Positions 21,151 through 30,538 of a DNA stretch of 64,000 nucleotides are shown piece after piece. The stretch is from Alcanivorax quisquiliarum (GTDB taxonomy: Bacteria; Pseudomonadota; Gammaproteobacteria; Pseudomonadales; Alcanivoracaceae): NCBI RefSeq assembly GCF_023051175.1, contig NZ_JALKII010000001.1:248001-312000 (forward strand), read 5' to 3'. How positions within the stretch are numbered: the first letter of the stretch is position 1; each line of letters opens with the position of its first letter. The notes below the pieces were generated by a model. The model did no database searches. It was not told the origin of the DNA and saw nothing but the letters and a program-made list of their open reading frames with translations. The translations under genes were made by a program, and so were the position numbers.

Positions 21151-22373
21151 TACTTCTGCTCCTCTGCAACAGCGTCTTCAGCAGCGGCAGCCACGGCCAG
21201 CTCGGGCAGGCCAAGCAGCCCGCGCAGGCGCGCGTGCGGTACGTCTCCTTGATGGGCAACCACGGTTTCCCGAACAATCTCGTCTTCGAAATCCAGTTCG
21301 AATGTGCCTTCCCTGGTAATCAGCAGGTTGAGCAGGTTCTCCATGTTTTTACCGAACATCTGGCTGGCATGGAAAGCCAGCGTGGCCGGCACATTTTCCG
21401 GGCCGACAATGGTCACACCGTGCTTGGTCACAGTCTGCCCGGCTTCGGTCAGCTCACAGTTGCCGCCACGCTCGGCCGCCAGATCGACGATCACGGCGCC
21501 CGGCTTCATCGCCTTGACCATGTCTTCGGTAACCAGAATCGGGGATTTCGCTCCGGGCACCGCTGCGGTGGTGATGACCACATCCATGCGAGCGATAACT
21601 TCCGTCATCAACTCGCGCTGACGCTTGAGAAAGTCCTCGCCCTGGGCTGCGGCATACCCGCCGGAACCCTCGGCTGTGCCGGTATCCAGATCCAGTTCGA
21701 CCGGCTTGGCGCCCACAGACAGGATCTGCTCTCGGGCCGCTGCACGCACGTCATAGGCTTCCACGACGGCGCCGAGGCGCTTTGCGGTTGCACAAGCCTG
21801 AAGGCCGGCAACACCTGCGCCCATCACGAATACGCGGGACGCATTCAGCGTGCCGGCAGCGGTCATGTTCATCGGGAACATGCGATTGCTTTCACTGGCG
21901 GCCATGAGCACGGCCTTATAGCCAGCTAGCATCGCCATGGAGGAAAGCACATCCATCGCCTGAGCACGGGTAATCCGCGGCACCAGTTCCAGCGCAAGGC
22001 CGGAAATCTGCGTTTCTGCGAGCTTAGTAGCGAACTTTGCGTTGGCCAGCGGGTCCATCATACCAATCAGCACCTGGCCTGCACGAAGCAGAGCCATATC
22101 CTGATCACCGTTGGCGTGGTTGCTGCCAGGCGTCTGCACTTGCAGCACCACGTCGGCCTTGCTGAAGACTGTGGCGCGATCGGTCAAAGTGGCGCCGGCC
22201 TCCTGGTATTCAGAATCCGTATAGCCGGCCGCCAGGCCCGCTTCTCGCTCGACAAGCAGTTCGATCTTGTGCTTCTTGAGCAATGCGGCAACGTTGGCCG
22301 GAACCAATGCTACGCGCGTCTCGCCGGGAGCAATTTCCCTGGGTACACCAATGATCACCTGCGCTACCCCCAT
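21150..22373 (-). CDS. pntAA: NAD(P) transhydrogenase alpha subunit, NAD-binding part
   Basis: Soluble NAD(H)-binding subunit (407 residues) related to alanine dehydrogenase. The N-terminal IGVPREIAPGETRVAL is the family signature, and VFVMGAGVAGLQACATAKRL near 170-190 is the dinucleotide fold. The Ala/Glu-rich C-terminal tail links to the membrane parts in fused homologues. It is the first gene of the operon, reading away from the ABC1 kinase gene with 224 bp between them. Confidence 0.96.
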   Translation of the reverse strand: MGVAQVIIGVPREIAPGETRVALVPANVAALLKKHKIELLVEREAGLAAGYTDSEYQEAGATLTDRATVFSKADVVLQVQTPGSNHANGDQDMALLRAGQVLIGMMDPLANAKFATKLAETQISGLALELVPRITRAQAMDVLSSMAMLAGYKAVLMAASESNRMFPMNMTAAGTLNASRVFVMGAGVAGLQACATAKRLGAVVEAYDVRAAAREQILSVGAKPVELDLDTGTAEGSGGYAAAQGEDFLKRQRELMTEVIARMDVVITTAAVPGAKSPILVTEDMVKAMKPGAVIVDLAAERGGNCELTEAGQTVTKHGVTIVGPENVPATLAFHASQMFGKNMENLLNLLITREGTFELDFEDEIVRETVVAHQGDVPHARLRGLLGLPELAVAAAAEDAVAEEQK

Positions 22374-22460
22374 TTACGTGGTTCGCTGGATTGGGTTACC
22401 TGCCGGATGACATAGAGCAGGCGCTACTAACTGTTAAATAACCCGCTACTGAGAACAGAA

Positions 22461-22487
22461 CCGGCCGGTCCCGGAAGGGCCGGCCGG
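22461..22487. other. GC-rich hairpin downstream of the ABC1 kinase gene
   Basis: CCGGCCGG (22461-22468) can pair with CCGGCCGG (22480-22487), and inner CCC/GGG bases extend the stem with a small bulge. No T tract follows on the minus strand. It may end the upstream kinase transcript in a factor-dependent way or be a folded element in the pnt leader region. Confidence 0.35.
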
Positions 22488-22597
22488 CGGGCAGGGTGCT
22501 ACCTTATTGCGACATCGGGCGTATGGCAAATGCCGTGAGAGCCGTTCTGCTCCAAGCGGTCAATTAGTGAGCAAAAAGGTCAACATCACGGTCGTTT

Positions 22598-24013
22598 CTA
22601 AGAATTTCTTCTGGCAACGAGCGCCTGATCGGCCTCTTCATTCATGCTCAGGAAAGGCTCCAGGATGGTGTTGCCCCGCACTTCAGCCTGAATCACATGA
22701 AGGAAGGTGTAAGCACCGAGCAGCTTGCGTGCCAGAAAGATGAACTCTTTGGGCGGCACGTCGAAATGCCGCGACAGCGCGTTGCGGCTGGCTCGTGCGA
22801 CAATTCGCGCCGGCAGGTCGCTGTTGCCCCACAGGTATTCGCCCCGCTCATTGAGCACTTCTGCCGGCGGTGGAAAGCGATCCGGGTCCTGCAACACTTC
22901 GATGGCCTCGAAGCACAGGCCGGCAAACTCGTCCAGCACCTTGCGCGCCGTCCCCTCGCCAAGAAAGCCCAGCGCATCCAGTGCCGCCACCAGGCGATTG
23001 CGGTCATGGTGCCAGGCGGCCCGTATCATCTCGCGGCCCGGCCCGAGTATCTCGTCGTCAAAATCCCGGATGGCACCGAAATCCAGCAGCACGATCTGAT
23101 CCTGCTCCGGGCTTTCGCCAAGTCGCAGCAGGTAATTGCCGAAGTTCGGGTCCGTTTGCATCTTGTTCCACTCGAATACTTCACGGCAGCACAGCTCCAT
23201 GATGGCGCGACCGATGAAGTTGCGGCGTGGTTGCGAAAGTTCCAGCACCGCCGGATCGCTGACATTGACGCCATGCTCGAACGACAGGCAGAGAATGTTG
23301 TGGGTGGAGTAGGCCGGAAATACCTCTGGCACGACGAAACGCGGATCATCCTGAAGCAGCTGCCGGAAGTATCGTGTGGTATAGGCCTCAAGATCGTAAT
23401 CCACCTCACGTCCCAGCATGGCGCGCACCTCATCGAGCCATTGATTAAACTGCTCGGTCATGGGCACCATACGGCTCAAGCGCAGCAGTTGCACAACGGC
23501 CCGCAAATCCGAGTCGATTGCATCGGCAACGCCGGGATACTGGATCTTCAGCACCAGTTCCTTGCCATCGGATTTGCGTACGGCGCGGTGAACCTGACCC
23601 AGGGAGGCGGCACCGATCGGCTCGGGATCAATCTCAAGCTCTGCCAGCTTGAGATCGCCCAGTTCCTTTCGCAGGTGGCGCTCAATGGCCGGCCACTCGA
23701 GGGCGGTAGTGCTGTTTTCGAGCGTATGCAGAGCAGCCGTGACTTCCTCTGGCAAAAAATGCTCACCGAACAGCGCCATCATCTGGCCGATTTTGACAAC
23801 CGAGCCCTTCAGCTTGCCAAGTTCGGTAACGAGCTCTTGTGCCTGGCTTGAAAGGATCGCCTTGCGTCGGCCGGCGCGCTGCTCGCGCGGTGCCAGATAA
23901 GTGCTGGCTGTCAGCGTGGCGTAACGTGCACCAGCGAGAATGCCGGCGCGCGCGAGGGAAAAGCGACGCTCAAAGGCTCCGGTCTTGACGCGTTTTACCG
24001 TTTTACGAGTCAT
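22598..24013 (-). CDS. ABC1/UbiB-family atypical kinase, COQ8/ADCK3-like
   Basis: 471-residue member of the ABC1 family, whose members support ubiquinone synthesis or lipid handling. The ATG at 24013 is chosen over the 99-codon longer frame because the protein then begins with a basic helix typical of the family. Motifs are KIGQ (74-77), the Ala-rich nucleotide loop GAASLGQVH near 137, KMQTDPNFGNYL and LLDFGAIRDF. The QTDPN form is that of eukaryotic COQ8/ADCK3; Escherichia coli UbiB has DxHPGN instead. There is no UbiB-type C-terminal membrane hairpin. It is divergent from a hydrolase gene. Confidence 0.88.
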   Translation of the reverse strand: MTRKTVKRVKTGAFERRFSLARAGILAGARYATLTASTYLAPREQRAGRRKAILSSQAQELVTELGKLKGSVVKIGQMMALFGEHFLPEEVTAALHTLENSTTALEWPAIERHLRKELGDLKLAELEIDPEPIGAASLGQVHRAVRKSDGKELVLKIQYPGVADAIDSDLRAVVQLLRLSRMVPMTEQFNQWLDEVRAMLGREVDYDLEAYTTRYFRQLLQDDPRFVVPEVFPAYSTHNILCLSFEHGVNVSDPAVLELSQPRRNFIGRAIMELCCREVFEWNKMQTDPNFGNYLLRLGESPEQDQIVLLDFGAIRDFDDEILGPGREMIRAAWHHDRNRLVAALDALGFLGEGTARKVLDEFAGLCFEAIEVLQDPDRFPPPAEVLNERGEYLWGNSDLPARIVARASRNALSRHFDVPPKEFIFLARKLLGAYTFLHVIQAEVRGNTILEPFLSMNEEADQALVARRNS

Positions 24014-24140
24014 GCAGGGGAAATACTCCGGTTCCGGGACGGGATGGGCGGAGCCGATTCTAGCGCACTTTGGCACGGGGTTTGAAAAAATGCCGCCAAA
24101 GCGCCCGGTTTTACCGGGCCGACAGGGAGGAAGCCGCATC

Positions 24141-24953
24141 ATGAGCGAAACATGGATTCTGTTACGAGGGCTGGTACGGCAGTCTCGCCACTGGGACGAT
24201 TTTCCAACGATGCTGGCCGAGGCCAGGCCACAAGCGCGCGTGCATGCGCTGGATTTGCCCGGCAATGGCAGCCTGTATCGCGAACCCAGCCCGGATACTG
24301 TCGAAGGCATGGTCGATGCTCTGCGCGGGCAGGCCGCAGCACAAGGCTTGGAGCCGCCGTATCACCTCATGGCGCTGTCGTTGGGCGGCATGATGGCCGT
24401 CAACTGGCTTAGCCGCTACCCCGAAGATATCGCCGCTGCGGTGCTGATCAACACCAGCGCGGCCGGGTTCAATCCGTTCTGGCAGCGATTGCGTGCCACT
24501 AACTACCTTGCGCTGCTGCGGCATCTGGCGTTCACCCGGAACCCGCTACCACGGGAAGAAGCGATCCTGCGGCTCACTTGCAATCTGCTTGCAGCCGATG
24601 AAGAACGGGCCATCGCCTTGCGCTGGGCTGCCCTTGCCCATGAAGCCCCGACCTCGCGCAGCAATGCGTTGCGGCAACTGCGCGCCGCCATCCGCTTTCG
24701 GGCGCCTGCGCAGCTCCCCGCATCGGTGCCGGTGCTGCTCGCCAGCGGCGCCGGTGATCGCCTCGTGCACCCAGCCTGCTCCGTGACACTTTCCGGCGCC
24801 TGGCGGTGTGCGCTGCGCGTGCACCCTCACGCCGGGCACGATCTGGCGCTGGATGCACCTCGCTGGCTCGCTGCTACGGTCACTGACTGGGTCGAGCACC
24901 TCAATAGTCAGGTCTCTCTTGCTCCGGGCTGCGCGACCGTGCCGGCCAGCTGA
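24141..24953 (+). CDS. Alpha/beta hydrolase
   Basis: 270-residue soluble alpha/beta hydrolase. The ATG at 24141 follows GGGAGG and is preferred to the open frame beginning 67 codons earlier, which overlaps the kinase gene on the other strand. The nucleophile is Ser80 in ALSLGGMM, the acid probably the Asp of GAGDRLVHP near 205 and the base the His of AGHDLAL near 235. No signal peptide is seen. The substrate cannot be inferred; esterases and BioH-like enzymes look similar. Confidence 0.85.
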   Translation: MSETWILLRGLVRQSRHWDDFPTMLAEARPQARVHALDLPGNGSLYREPSPDTVEGMVDALRGQAAAQGLEPPYHLMALSLGGMMAVNWLSRYPEDIAAAVLINTSAAGFNPFWQRLRATNYLALLRHLAFTRNPLPREEAILRLTCNLLAADEERAIALRWAALAHEAPTSRSNALRQLRAAIRFRAPAQLPASVPVLLASGAGDRLVHPACSVTLSGAWRCALRVHPHAGHDLALDAPRWLAATVTDWVEHLNSQVSLAPGCATVPAS

Positions 24954-25111
24954 GCGCGGCTATACACGAATCAAGTATCCGTTGACTTCGGCTCGTCTTG
25001 CTTGACCCGTGGGCAAGGCGCTGACTAGATTGTCAGAACTCGCGGGTTCTGGCTGCAATCGGCAGTTGCTTGCATGCCACCCGCCCGGCTTTTTCCGACG
25101 AGGTAGGGCAC

Positions 25112-26254
25112 ATGGCAACTCCTGCAGAACTGGCACGGCTCAAGGCGGGCCCGGTCACGCCAAGCGAAGCTATCTGGTTTGATCGTTACTCTCATGAGCG
25201 GCTGGCACGCTATCGCCAGATGCAAGACCCCGAGGCTGATGCCTGCGCCGCGCTGATCGGTTTCAAGCGCCCGGCCGGGCTGCTGGATGAGGTGGAGCGC
25301 CGGGCGCGCACGGAAGGAGGCGTCTTTCAGGCGTTTCTGGATCATTGCCATACCGTGCCGGCATGGGTCGATTTTGAAAAAATGGAGCTGGGCCGCCGTG
25401 TCTATCGGCGTTATTCATCGCTCCAGGGCCTGGTGTTGATGTGCTCAAGCCTGGTCGAAGGCTATGCGCACAACAAACCGGCCCAGGTGCTGGTGGCAAC
25501 GGGCCGGTTACAGAAAGATGTCTCACGCCGGATCTACGAAACCGGGCAAATGCTGCACAATCTGGTGGGCGAAGATGGCCTGCGGCCTGGCGGGTTGGGG
25601 CACCGCACATTGATGGAGGTGCGGTTGCTGCACGCCGCGGTACGCCAGTTTCTTGTCGACAATCCCCGTTTTGACCCCGCCTTGTACGACCTGCCGATCA
25701 ACCAGGAAGACATGGCCGGCACCATCCTCGAATTCGACTTCATGGTGGTGCGTGGCCTCAAGCGTCTGGGCTTGCAGATCAACCGCCGGGAACATGAGTC
25801 GATGCATTATATGTGGCGCTACGCAGGCCATGTGCTGGGAGTACGGGAAGAGCTGCTGACCAGCACAATCGAAGAGCAGGAAATTCTCGCACTGCAACTG
25901 ACCTCGCACCTTTATCAGCCCACCGAGGATAGCGAGCGCCTGGCAAAAGCCTTGCTGCGCAGCATGTCCCACAAGCCGCCTTTTCATTTGTCCTACGATG
26001 TGTTGCTGGCGTTCAGCCGCTACCTGATTGGCGATGCCGTGGCAGACGATCTCAATATTCGTAGCACGGTGCCGGCAGCGGCAGCAGTGCGCCTGGTACG
26101 GACAGCGGTCAGCACACTCAGTGTCGGCCACCGCTTGTTGCCAGACGCGGCCTTGCGTCGGCTGGAGGACATGAATTTTGCCCTCGGCCGCCGCACCTTG
26201 AAAGCCGGGCTGGGGGATAATCCTGCCCGCTGGGGCTTTCGGGCGATGGCATGA
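25112..26254 (+). CDS. DUF2236 / MpaB-Lcp-like oxygenase family protein
   Basis: 380-residue helical protein. The ATG at 25112 has GAGGTAGGG just before it. The segments HRTLMEVRLLHAAVR near 180 and INQEDMAGT near 215 are the conserved His/Arg and Gln/Asp/Thr motifs of DUF2236, the family of latex-clearing protein and mycophenolate MpaB, where they surround a heme b. A heme oxygenase or haem-binding role is therefore possible but not shown. No signal peptide is present, so it is likely cytoplasmic or membrane-associated. It converges with prc. Confidence 0.78.
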   Translation: MATPAELARLKAGPVTPSEAIWFDRYSHERLARYRQMQDPEADACAALIGFKRPAGLLDEVERRARTEGGVFQAFLDHCHTVPAWVDFEKMELGRRVYRRYSSLQGLVLMCSSLVEGYAHNKPAQVLVATGRLQKDVSRRIYETGQMLHNLVGEDGLRPGGLGHRTLMEVRLLHAAVRQFLVDNPRFDPALYDLPINQEDMAGTILEFDFMVVRGLKRLGLQINRREHESMHYMWRYAGHVLGVREELLTSTIEEQEILALQLTSHLYQPTEDSERLAKALLRSMSHKPPFHLSYDVLLAFSRYLIGDAVADDLNIRSTVPAAAAVRLVRTAVSTLSVGHRLLPDAALRRLEDMNFALGRRTLKAGLGDNPARWGFRAMA

Positions 26255-26348
26255 TGCCGGCCATGGAAATACGGCCCGGCGCGCGGGAGGCGACGCAACA
26301 GGCGCAAATGGATAATAGAAGAAGCTGCGAGGGCAGGGCGGCAGCCTG

Positions 26349-26372
26349 AGGCGGGCCACATTAGGCCCGCCT
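26349..26372. terminator. Hairpin between convergent genes
   Basis: AGGCGGGCC (26349-26357) pairs with GGCCCGCCT (26364-26372) around a six-base loop. It sits between the stops of the DUF2236 gene and prc. There is no T tract on either strand, so it is a weak or factor-assisted terminator at best. Confidence 0.45.
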
Positions 26373-26381
26373 AAGCCTGCA

Positions 26382-28517
26382 TCAGTTACTTTTCGCCACC
26401 TGCTTGTCTTGCAGCAATTGCACGAGATCCGCAAGCACCTGCCCGGTTTCGAGCAAATACGGATCGGGGGAGTCGTCTTCGCCGTCGTTGGCGCTCTCCG
26501 GGTCCAGCGCGCGCTGTTCATCCAGCGCCCGCAGCTCGGCCATATCCTTGAGCAGCTCCTCGCCCGTGGCCTTGCGCCGATTGTTCTCGATCGCCAGGCG
26601 CCGGTTTTCCAGGCGCTCCTGTTCCTGACGGCGCAATTTCTCGTTCAGCGATACGGCTTTTTTCTCACGCTGCTCCTGCAACAGGGCGAGTTGCTCCCGC
26701 ACATAAACGAACTCGGGATTCACTTCCAGCCGCTGATCATGTTGCTCACGCAAGGTGCTGAACAATGGTGTCAGGTTGAAGTGGGGCTTGTACTGAGTCG
26801 GATCGATCTTGTCCCAGGGCAGCGCGTTCGGCAGTGCGCTTTCACCGATTTCCTCACGATCAACCAGGTACGGCAACTCCACATCCGGCACCACACCCAG
26901 GTGCTGATTGCTCGACCCGGAAACCCGGTAGAATTTCGCTTGTGTCAGTTTCAGCTGCCCGTGGCCAAGCGGCAGGAGGGTCTGTACGGTGCCTTTGCCA
27001 AAGGTGTAATCGCCGACGATCACGGCACGGCCGTAATCCTGCATGGCACCGGCAAAAATCTCCGATGCCGACGCCGAGAACCGATTCACCAGCACCGCCA
27101 TGGGGCCGCTATAGAGGCTGCCTGGCACCTTGTCGCGCTCCACCTGTACGCGGCCTCGGGCATCACGAACCTGCACGGTAGGCCCGCCACCGATAAACAG
27201 CGATACCAATTGCGTGGCTTCATGCAATGAGCCGCCGCCATTGTTGCGCAGATCAATCACCAGGCCATCAATGCCGGGCTCTTCGTCGTTGAGCGCCTGC
27301 AGCAGGCGGGAAACATCTCTTGTGGTGCTGGTGTAATTCGCATCGCCCCGGTGGTAGGCATCAAAATCGAGATAAAAGGCGGGAATACGGATGACGCCGA
27401 GACGCAGGGGCTCATCATCGCTGCGCTCGATTTCGATCACCCGCTTTTGCGCAGCCTGTTCTTCAAGCATGACTTTGTTGCGTTCAATGACGACCACGCG
27501 CGTATTGTGCTCGCTGGCACTGCCGGCCGGGATGATCTCCAGACGCACGCTGGTGCCCTTCGGCCCGCGAATCAGATTCACCACTTCATCCAGGCGCCAA
27601 CCGATGACGTTGACGATCTCCTGATCTTCCTGCGCCACGCCCACGATGCGATCTGCTGGTTTCAGCTGGCCAGCTTTGGCTGCCGGCCCGCCCGGCACAA
27701 GACGCACCACCTTGGTGTATTCATCTTCTGCTTGCAGCACGGCACCAATGCCTTCCAGTGACCGGCTCATGCTGATATTGAAGTTCTCGGAATTGTGCGG
27801 CGTGAAGTAGGAGGTGTGCGGATCAAACGTCTGCGTCAGCGCGTTGATGTAAATCTGGAACACATCTTCCGGCCCGTTCTGCCGGATGCGGTTGAGCTGG
27901 CTACTGTAGCGCCGCTTCAGCCGGTCAGCGATTTCGTCGTCTTCGACACCATCCAGCCGCATGCTCAGCACGGCGTTGAGCAGCCGGCGCTCCCAGATAT
28001 CGTCCATTGCTTCCGGGCTTGCCGCCCACGGCTCTTCCGAGCGATCCAGCAAAACACTGCCATCGGTACCGAAATCCAGCTCGTCCAGCCCTTTCTCCAG
28101 CTTGGCCAGCAGGTATTCCAGGCGCTCGCTGACTCGCTGCTGATAAAGGTTGAAGATATCGTATCCGGCAGCAAGATCACCTTTGCGCAGTTGATCGTCC
28201 ATCACCAGCCGGTAACGATCGAACGCCTGGATATCTTCTTGCAGGAAATACAGCCGCTGCGGGTCAAGATCACGCAAATAGCGGTTGAACACTTTCTCTG
28301 ACAGGCTGTCATCAAACCGCAGCTGTCGATAATGGCCTTGCAGGCGCTCGACAATACCGCGCGCCGCCGCGCCGTGCACTTCCAGAGGCGCCAGGCCGCC
28401 CGTAGACACGGGGTCGGGGCGCGGGTTGACCGTCAGCGCGCCGCTGACCTGGAGGGCTGCGGCTATAATCAGCGCCAGAATGCTGAAATTACGAATCAGA
28501 GTGGTGCGTCGCGTCAT
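26382..28517 (-). CDS. prc: Tail-specific protease Prc
   Basis: Periplasmic C-terminal processing protease of 711 residues, which trims or degrades proteins by their C-terminal tails and helps control peptidoglycan hydrolases. The start at 28517 is preferred because it gives a clear signal/anchor helix (LIRNFSILALIIAAALQ) and avoids overlap with the divergent gene. A PDZ domain lies about 240-330. The Ser-Lys dyad is seen as RFSASASE and DYTFGKGTVQ. The C-terminal DUF3340 region is charged and coiled-coil rich (LQEQREKKAVSLNEKLRRQ). Length is close to the 682 residues of Escherichia coli Prc. Confidence 0.95.
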   Translation of the reverse strand: MTRRTTLIRNFSILALIIAAALQVSGALTVNPRPDPVSTGGLAPLEVHGAAARGIVERLQGHYRQLRFDDSLSEKVFNRYLRDLDPQRLYFLQEDIQAFDRYRLVMDDQLRKGDLAAGYDIFNLYQQRVSERLEYLLAKLEKGLDELDFGTDGSVLLDRSEEPWAASPEAMDDIWERRLLNAVLSMRLDGVEDDEIADRLKRRYSSQLNRIRQNGPEDVFQIYINALTQTFDPHTSYFTPHNSENFNISMSRSLEGIGAVLQAEDEYTKVVRLVPGGPAAKAGQLKPADRIVGVAQEDQEIVNVIGWRLDEVVNLIRGPKGTSVRLEIIPAGSASEHNTRVVVIERNKVMLEEQAAQKRVIEIERSDDEPLRLGVIRIPAFYLDFDAYHRGDANYTSTTRDVSRLLQALNDEEPGIDGLVIDLRNNGGGSLHEATQLVSLFIGGGPTVQVRDARGRVQVERDKVPGSLYSGPMAVLVNRFSASASEIFAGAMQDYGRAVIVGDYTFGKGTVQTLLPLGHGQLKLTQAKFYRVSGSSNQHLGVVPDVELPYLVDREEIGESALPNALPWDKIDPTQYKPHFNLTPLFSTLREQHDQRLEVNPEFVYVREQLALLQEQREKKAVSLNEKLRRQEQERLENRRLAIENNRRKATGEELLKDMAELRALDEQRALDPESANDGEDDSPDPYLLETGQVLADLVQLLQDKQVAKSN

Positions 28518-28589
28518 TATCAGGACCGTTCGCCATGCATGAAGCACTGAGTATAAGGTAATGATCCAGCGTACGACACGGGGTGATGG

Positions 28590-29813
28590 ATGCACTACTT
28601 GTTTATAGGGTTTTTACTGTTGGGAATCACCGCCGCATTGGCGCGTGCGTTGCTCGGCGACCCGCAGGCACTGGCCGATACCATGCAGGCAATGTTTGGT
28701 GCCGCTAACCTCGCAGTGCAGGTGAGCATCGGCCTGATTGGTATTTTGACACTCTGGACTGGCCTGTTTCGGCTGGCCGAACGCAGCGGGCTGGCAGATT
28801 GGGTATCGGCAAAGGTGATGCCACTGCTGGGCCGGCTGATGCCGGAAAGCCGCAACAATCCAGCCGCCATGGCACCGGTTACCATGAATCTCTCCGCCAA
28901 TATGCTGGGGCTGGACAATGCTGCCACGCCGCTGGGGCTGAAAGCCATGCAGGCGTTACAACAGGGCAATTCCACGCCGGATACGGCCACCAACAGCCAG
29001 ATCATGTTTCTGGTGTTGAATACCTCTTCCGTCACGCTGATCCCCGTGACCGTATTGATGTACCGTGCCCAGCAGGGCGCCGCTGATCCCGCGGATATTT
29101 ATTTGCCGATGCTGATGGCCACCACAGCCTCGACCTTTGTTGGCGTCTGGCTGACGGCAAGAATTCAGCGCATAAATCTGTTGAACCCGGTGGTGATGAC
29201 CGCCGCAGGGCTTTGGCTGCTGATGTTGCTGGTGCTGGGAAGTGTTGCTCTGATGTTGCCACAAGGGGCTGCGGCGACGCTTTCGAGCGCTATCGGTAAT
29301 GGTATTTTGCTAGCGGTGGTGGCGCTTTTTCTGCTGCTGGCCCATAGAGCGAAAGTGGACGCCTACAGCACGTTCATCGACGGCGCGAAAGAGGGCTTCG
29401 AGCTCGCAGTGCGGCTGATACCGTATCTGGTCGCCATGCTGGTAGCGATTGCCGTGCTGCGTGAAGGAGGCGTGCTCGACTGGCTGCTTGACGGGATTCG
29501 CCACCTGGCCACCTGGTTCGGCTGGGATACCCGCTTTGTTGATGCGCTGCCGGTGGCACTGCTGAAACCATTATCAGGCAGTGGTGCCCGCGCCATGATG
29601 CTTGAAGTGATGCACACCCACGGTGTGGATTCGCTGGCCGGGCGGATGGCTGCGGCAATGCAAGGCAGCACGGAAACCACGTTTTACGTGCTGGCAGTCT
29701 ACTTTGGCAGCGTCGGCGTGGTGCGCATGCGGCACGCGCTGTTCTGCGGCCTGGCATCGGATTTCGCCGGCCTGAGCACCGCCATTCTGGCCACCTACCT
29801 GTTTTTCGGCTAG
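28590..29813 (+). CDS. Nucleoside-recognition (SpmA-SpmB fusion) membrane protein
   Basis: 407-residue protein with about nine membrane helices. Two halves each carry a Gate/nucleoside-recognition domain: the first with MAPVTMNLSANMLGLDNAATPLG resembles SpmA, the second with LLKPLSGSGARAM resembles SpmB. Such fusions are common in Gram-negative non-sporulating bacteria, so a sporulation role is excluded; transport or peptide export is possible. The gene is divergent from prc. Its stop TAG shares the bases CTAG with the alkB stop on the other strand. Confidence 0.85.
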   Translation: MHYLFIGFLLLGITAALARALLGDPQALADTMQAMFGAANLAVQVSIGLIGILTLWTGLFRLAERSGLADWVSAKVMPLLGRLMPESRNNPAAMAPVTMNLSANMLGLDNAATPLGLKAMQALQQGNSTPDTATNSQIMFLVLNTSSVTLIPVTVLMYRAQQGAADPADIYLPMLMATTASTFVGVWLTARIQRINLLNPVVMTAAGLWLLMLLVLGSVALMLPQGAAATLSSAIGNGILLAVVALFLLLAHRAKVDAYSTFIDGAKEGFELAVRLIPYLVAMLVAIAVLREGGVLDWLLDGIRHLATWFGWDTRFVDALPVALLKPLSGSGARAMMLEVMHTHGVDSLAGRMAAAMQGSTETTFYVLAVYFGSVGVVRMRHALFCGLASDFAGLSTAILATYLFFG

Positions 29814-30418
29814 GGCTGGATATAGCGAAAGGTCAGGTTGATCCGGGCCTGGTGCACGCGAAGGCGGCGGGGCAGGGCGTGCTGCCAGCATTGCTGCATG
29901 GCCGGCGGCATCAGCAATAACTGATTATGGTGCAGTGGCAATAGCAGCGCAGTGCGCGTGCTGCCGGCCTGGCGCAGAGCGAAATCACGGCGGGCGCCCA
30001 GCGAGAAGGATGCAATCCAGGGCGCCTGGCCCAGTTCCGGTTCATTGTCTGCATGCCAGCCCATACTGTCGCGCCCGTCGCGGTAGAGATTGGCCAGAAC
30101 ACTGTTGAAGGGATGACCAACCACCTGCTGGATCTGGTCACGCAGGCGAGCCAGCGCCGTCGTCCAGGGCGCCGGCGCCATCGGCAAGCCGGAGTAACGA
30201 TAATGCGCCGAACTGTCCCCATGCCAGCTCTGCAAACGCGGTATCTGCCGCAGCTTGCCGTACAAATGCACCTCGGGCTGTACCCAGGGTAGGGCCCGCT
30301 GCAAGTGAGCAAGCAGCGCATCCGCTTCCTGTGCCGGCAAAAAACCATCCCAGATGCGCAGGCCGGGCGTGCCCGCCAACGGCTGAAAAGTGAGCTTACA
30401 ACCTGGTGCTGTCTGCAT
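29810..30418 (-). CDS. alkB: DNA-repair dioxygenase AlkB
   Basis: Fe(II)/2-oxoglutarate dioxygenase that removes methyl groups from N1-methyladenine and N3-methylcytosine in DNA; 202 residues. The iron ligands are His122 and Asp124 (GWHADNEPELG) and His180 (QHALPR). The 2-oxoglutarate arginine is in ARINLTFR near 192-198. It is closer in pattern to ALKBH2/3-type proteins than to the Escherichia coli ada-linked form. It is not alkane hydroxylase, which shares the name. Confidence 0.93.
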   Translation of the reverse strand: MQTAPGCKLTFQPLAGTPGLRIWDGFLPAQEADALLAHLQRALPWVQPEVHLYGKLRQIPRLQSWHGDSSAHYRYSGLPMAPAPWTTALARLRDQIQQVVGHPFNSVLANLYRDGRDSMGWHADNEPELGQAPWIASFSLGARRDFALRQAGSTRTALLLPLHHNQLLLMPPAMQQCWQHALPRRLRVHQARINLTFRYIQP

Positions 30419-30538
30419 GATGTTCTTTGGCTCCGTCGCCGTGCAAAATGGGCGTTGGCCCTTGGCTGGCCAGGCTCATTTTACACTGCCTTCGGCAATG
30501 TGGTGGATACGCGCGCGATCAGTTAATGGAACCCACGT

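Noticed and set aside
22697-23851. Open frame of 384 codons antisense to the ABC1 kinase gene
   Set aside because: The kinase on the minus strand has all its motifs; the plus-strand translation is low in hydrophobic structure and rich in His/Gln/Arg, typical of antisense reading.
29810-30418. Alkane monooxygenase AlkB
   Set aside because: The protein is a 202-residue Fe/2-oxoglutarate dioxygenase with HxD...H ligands and no membrane helices; it is the DNA-repair AlkB.
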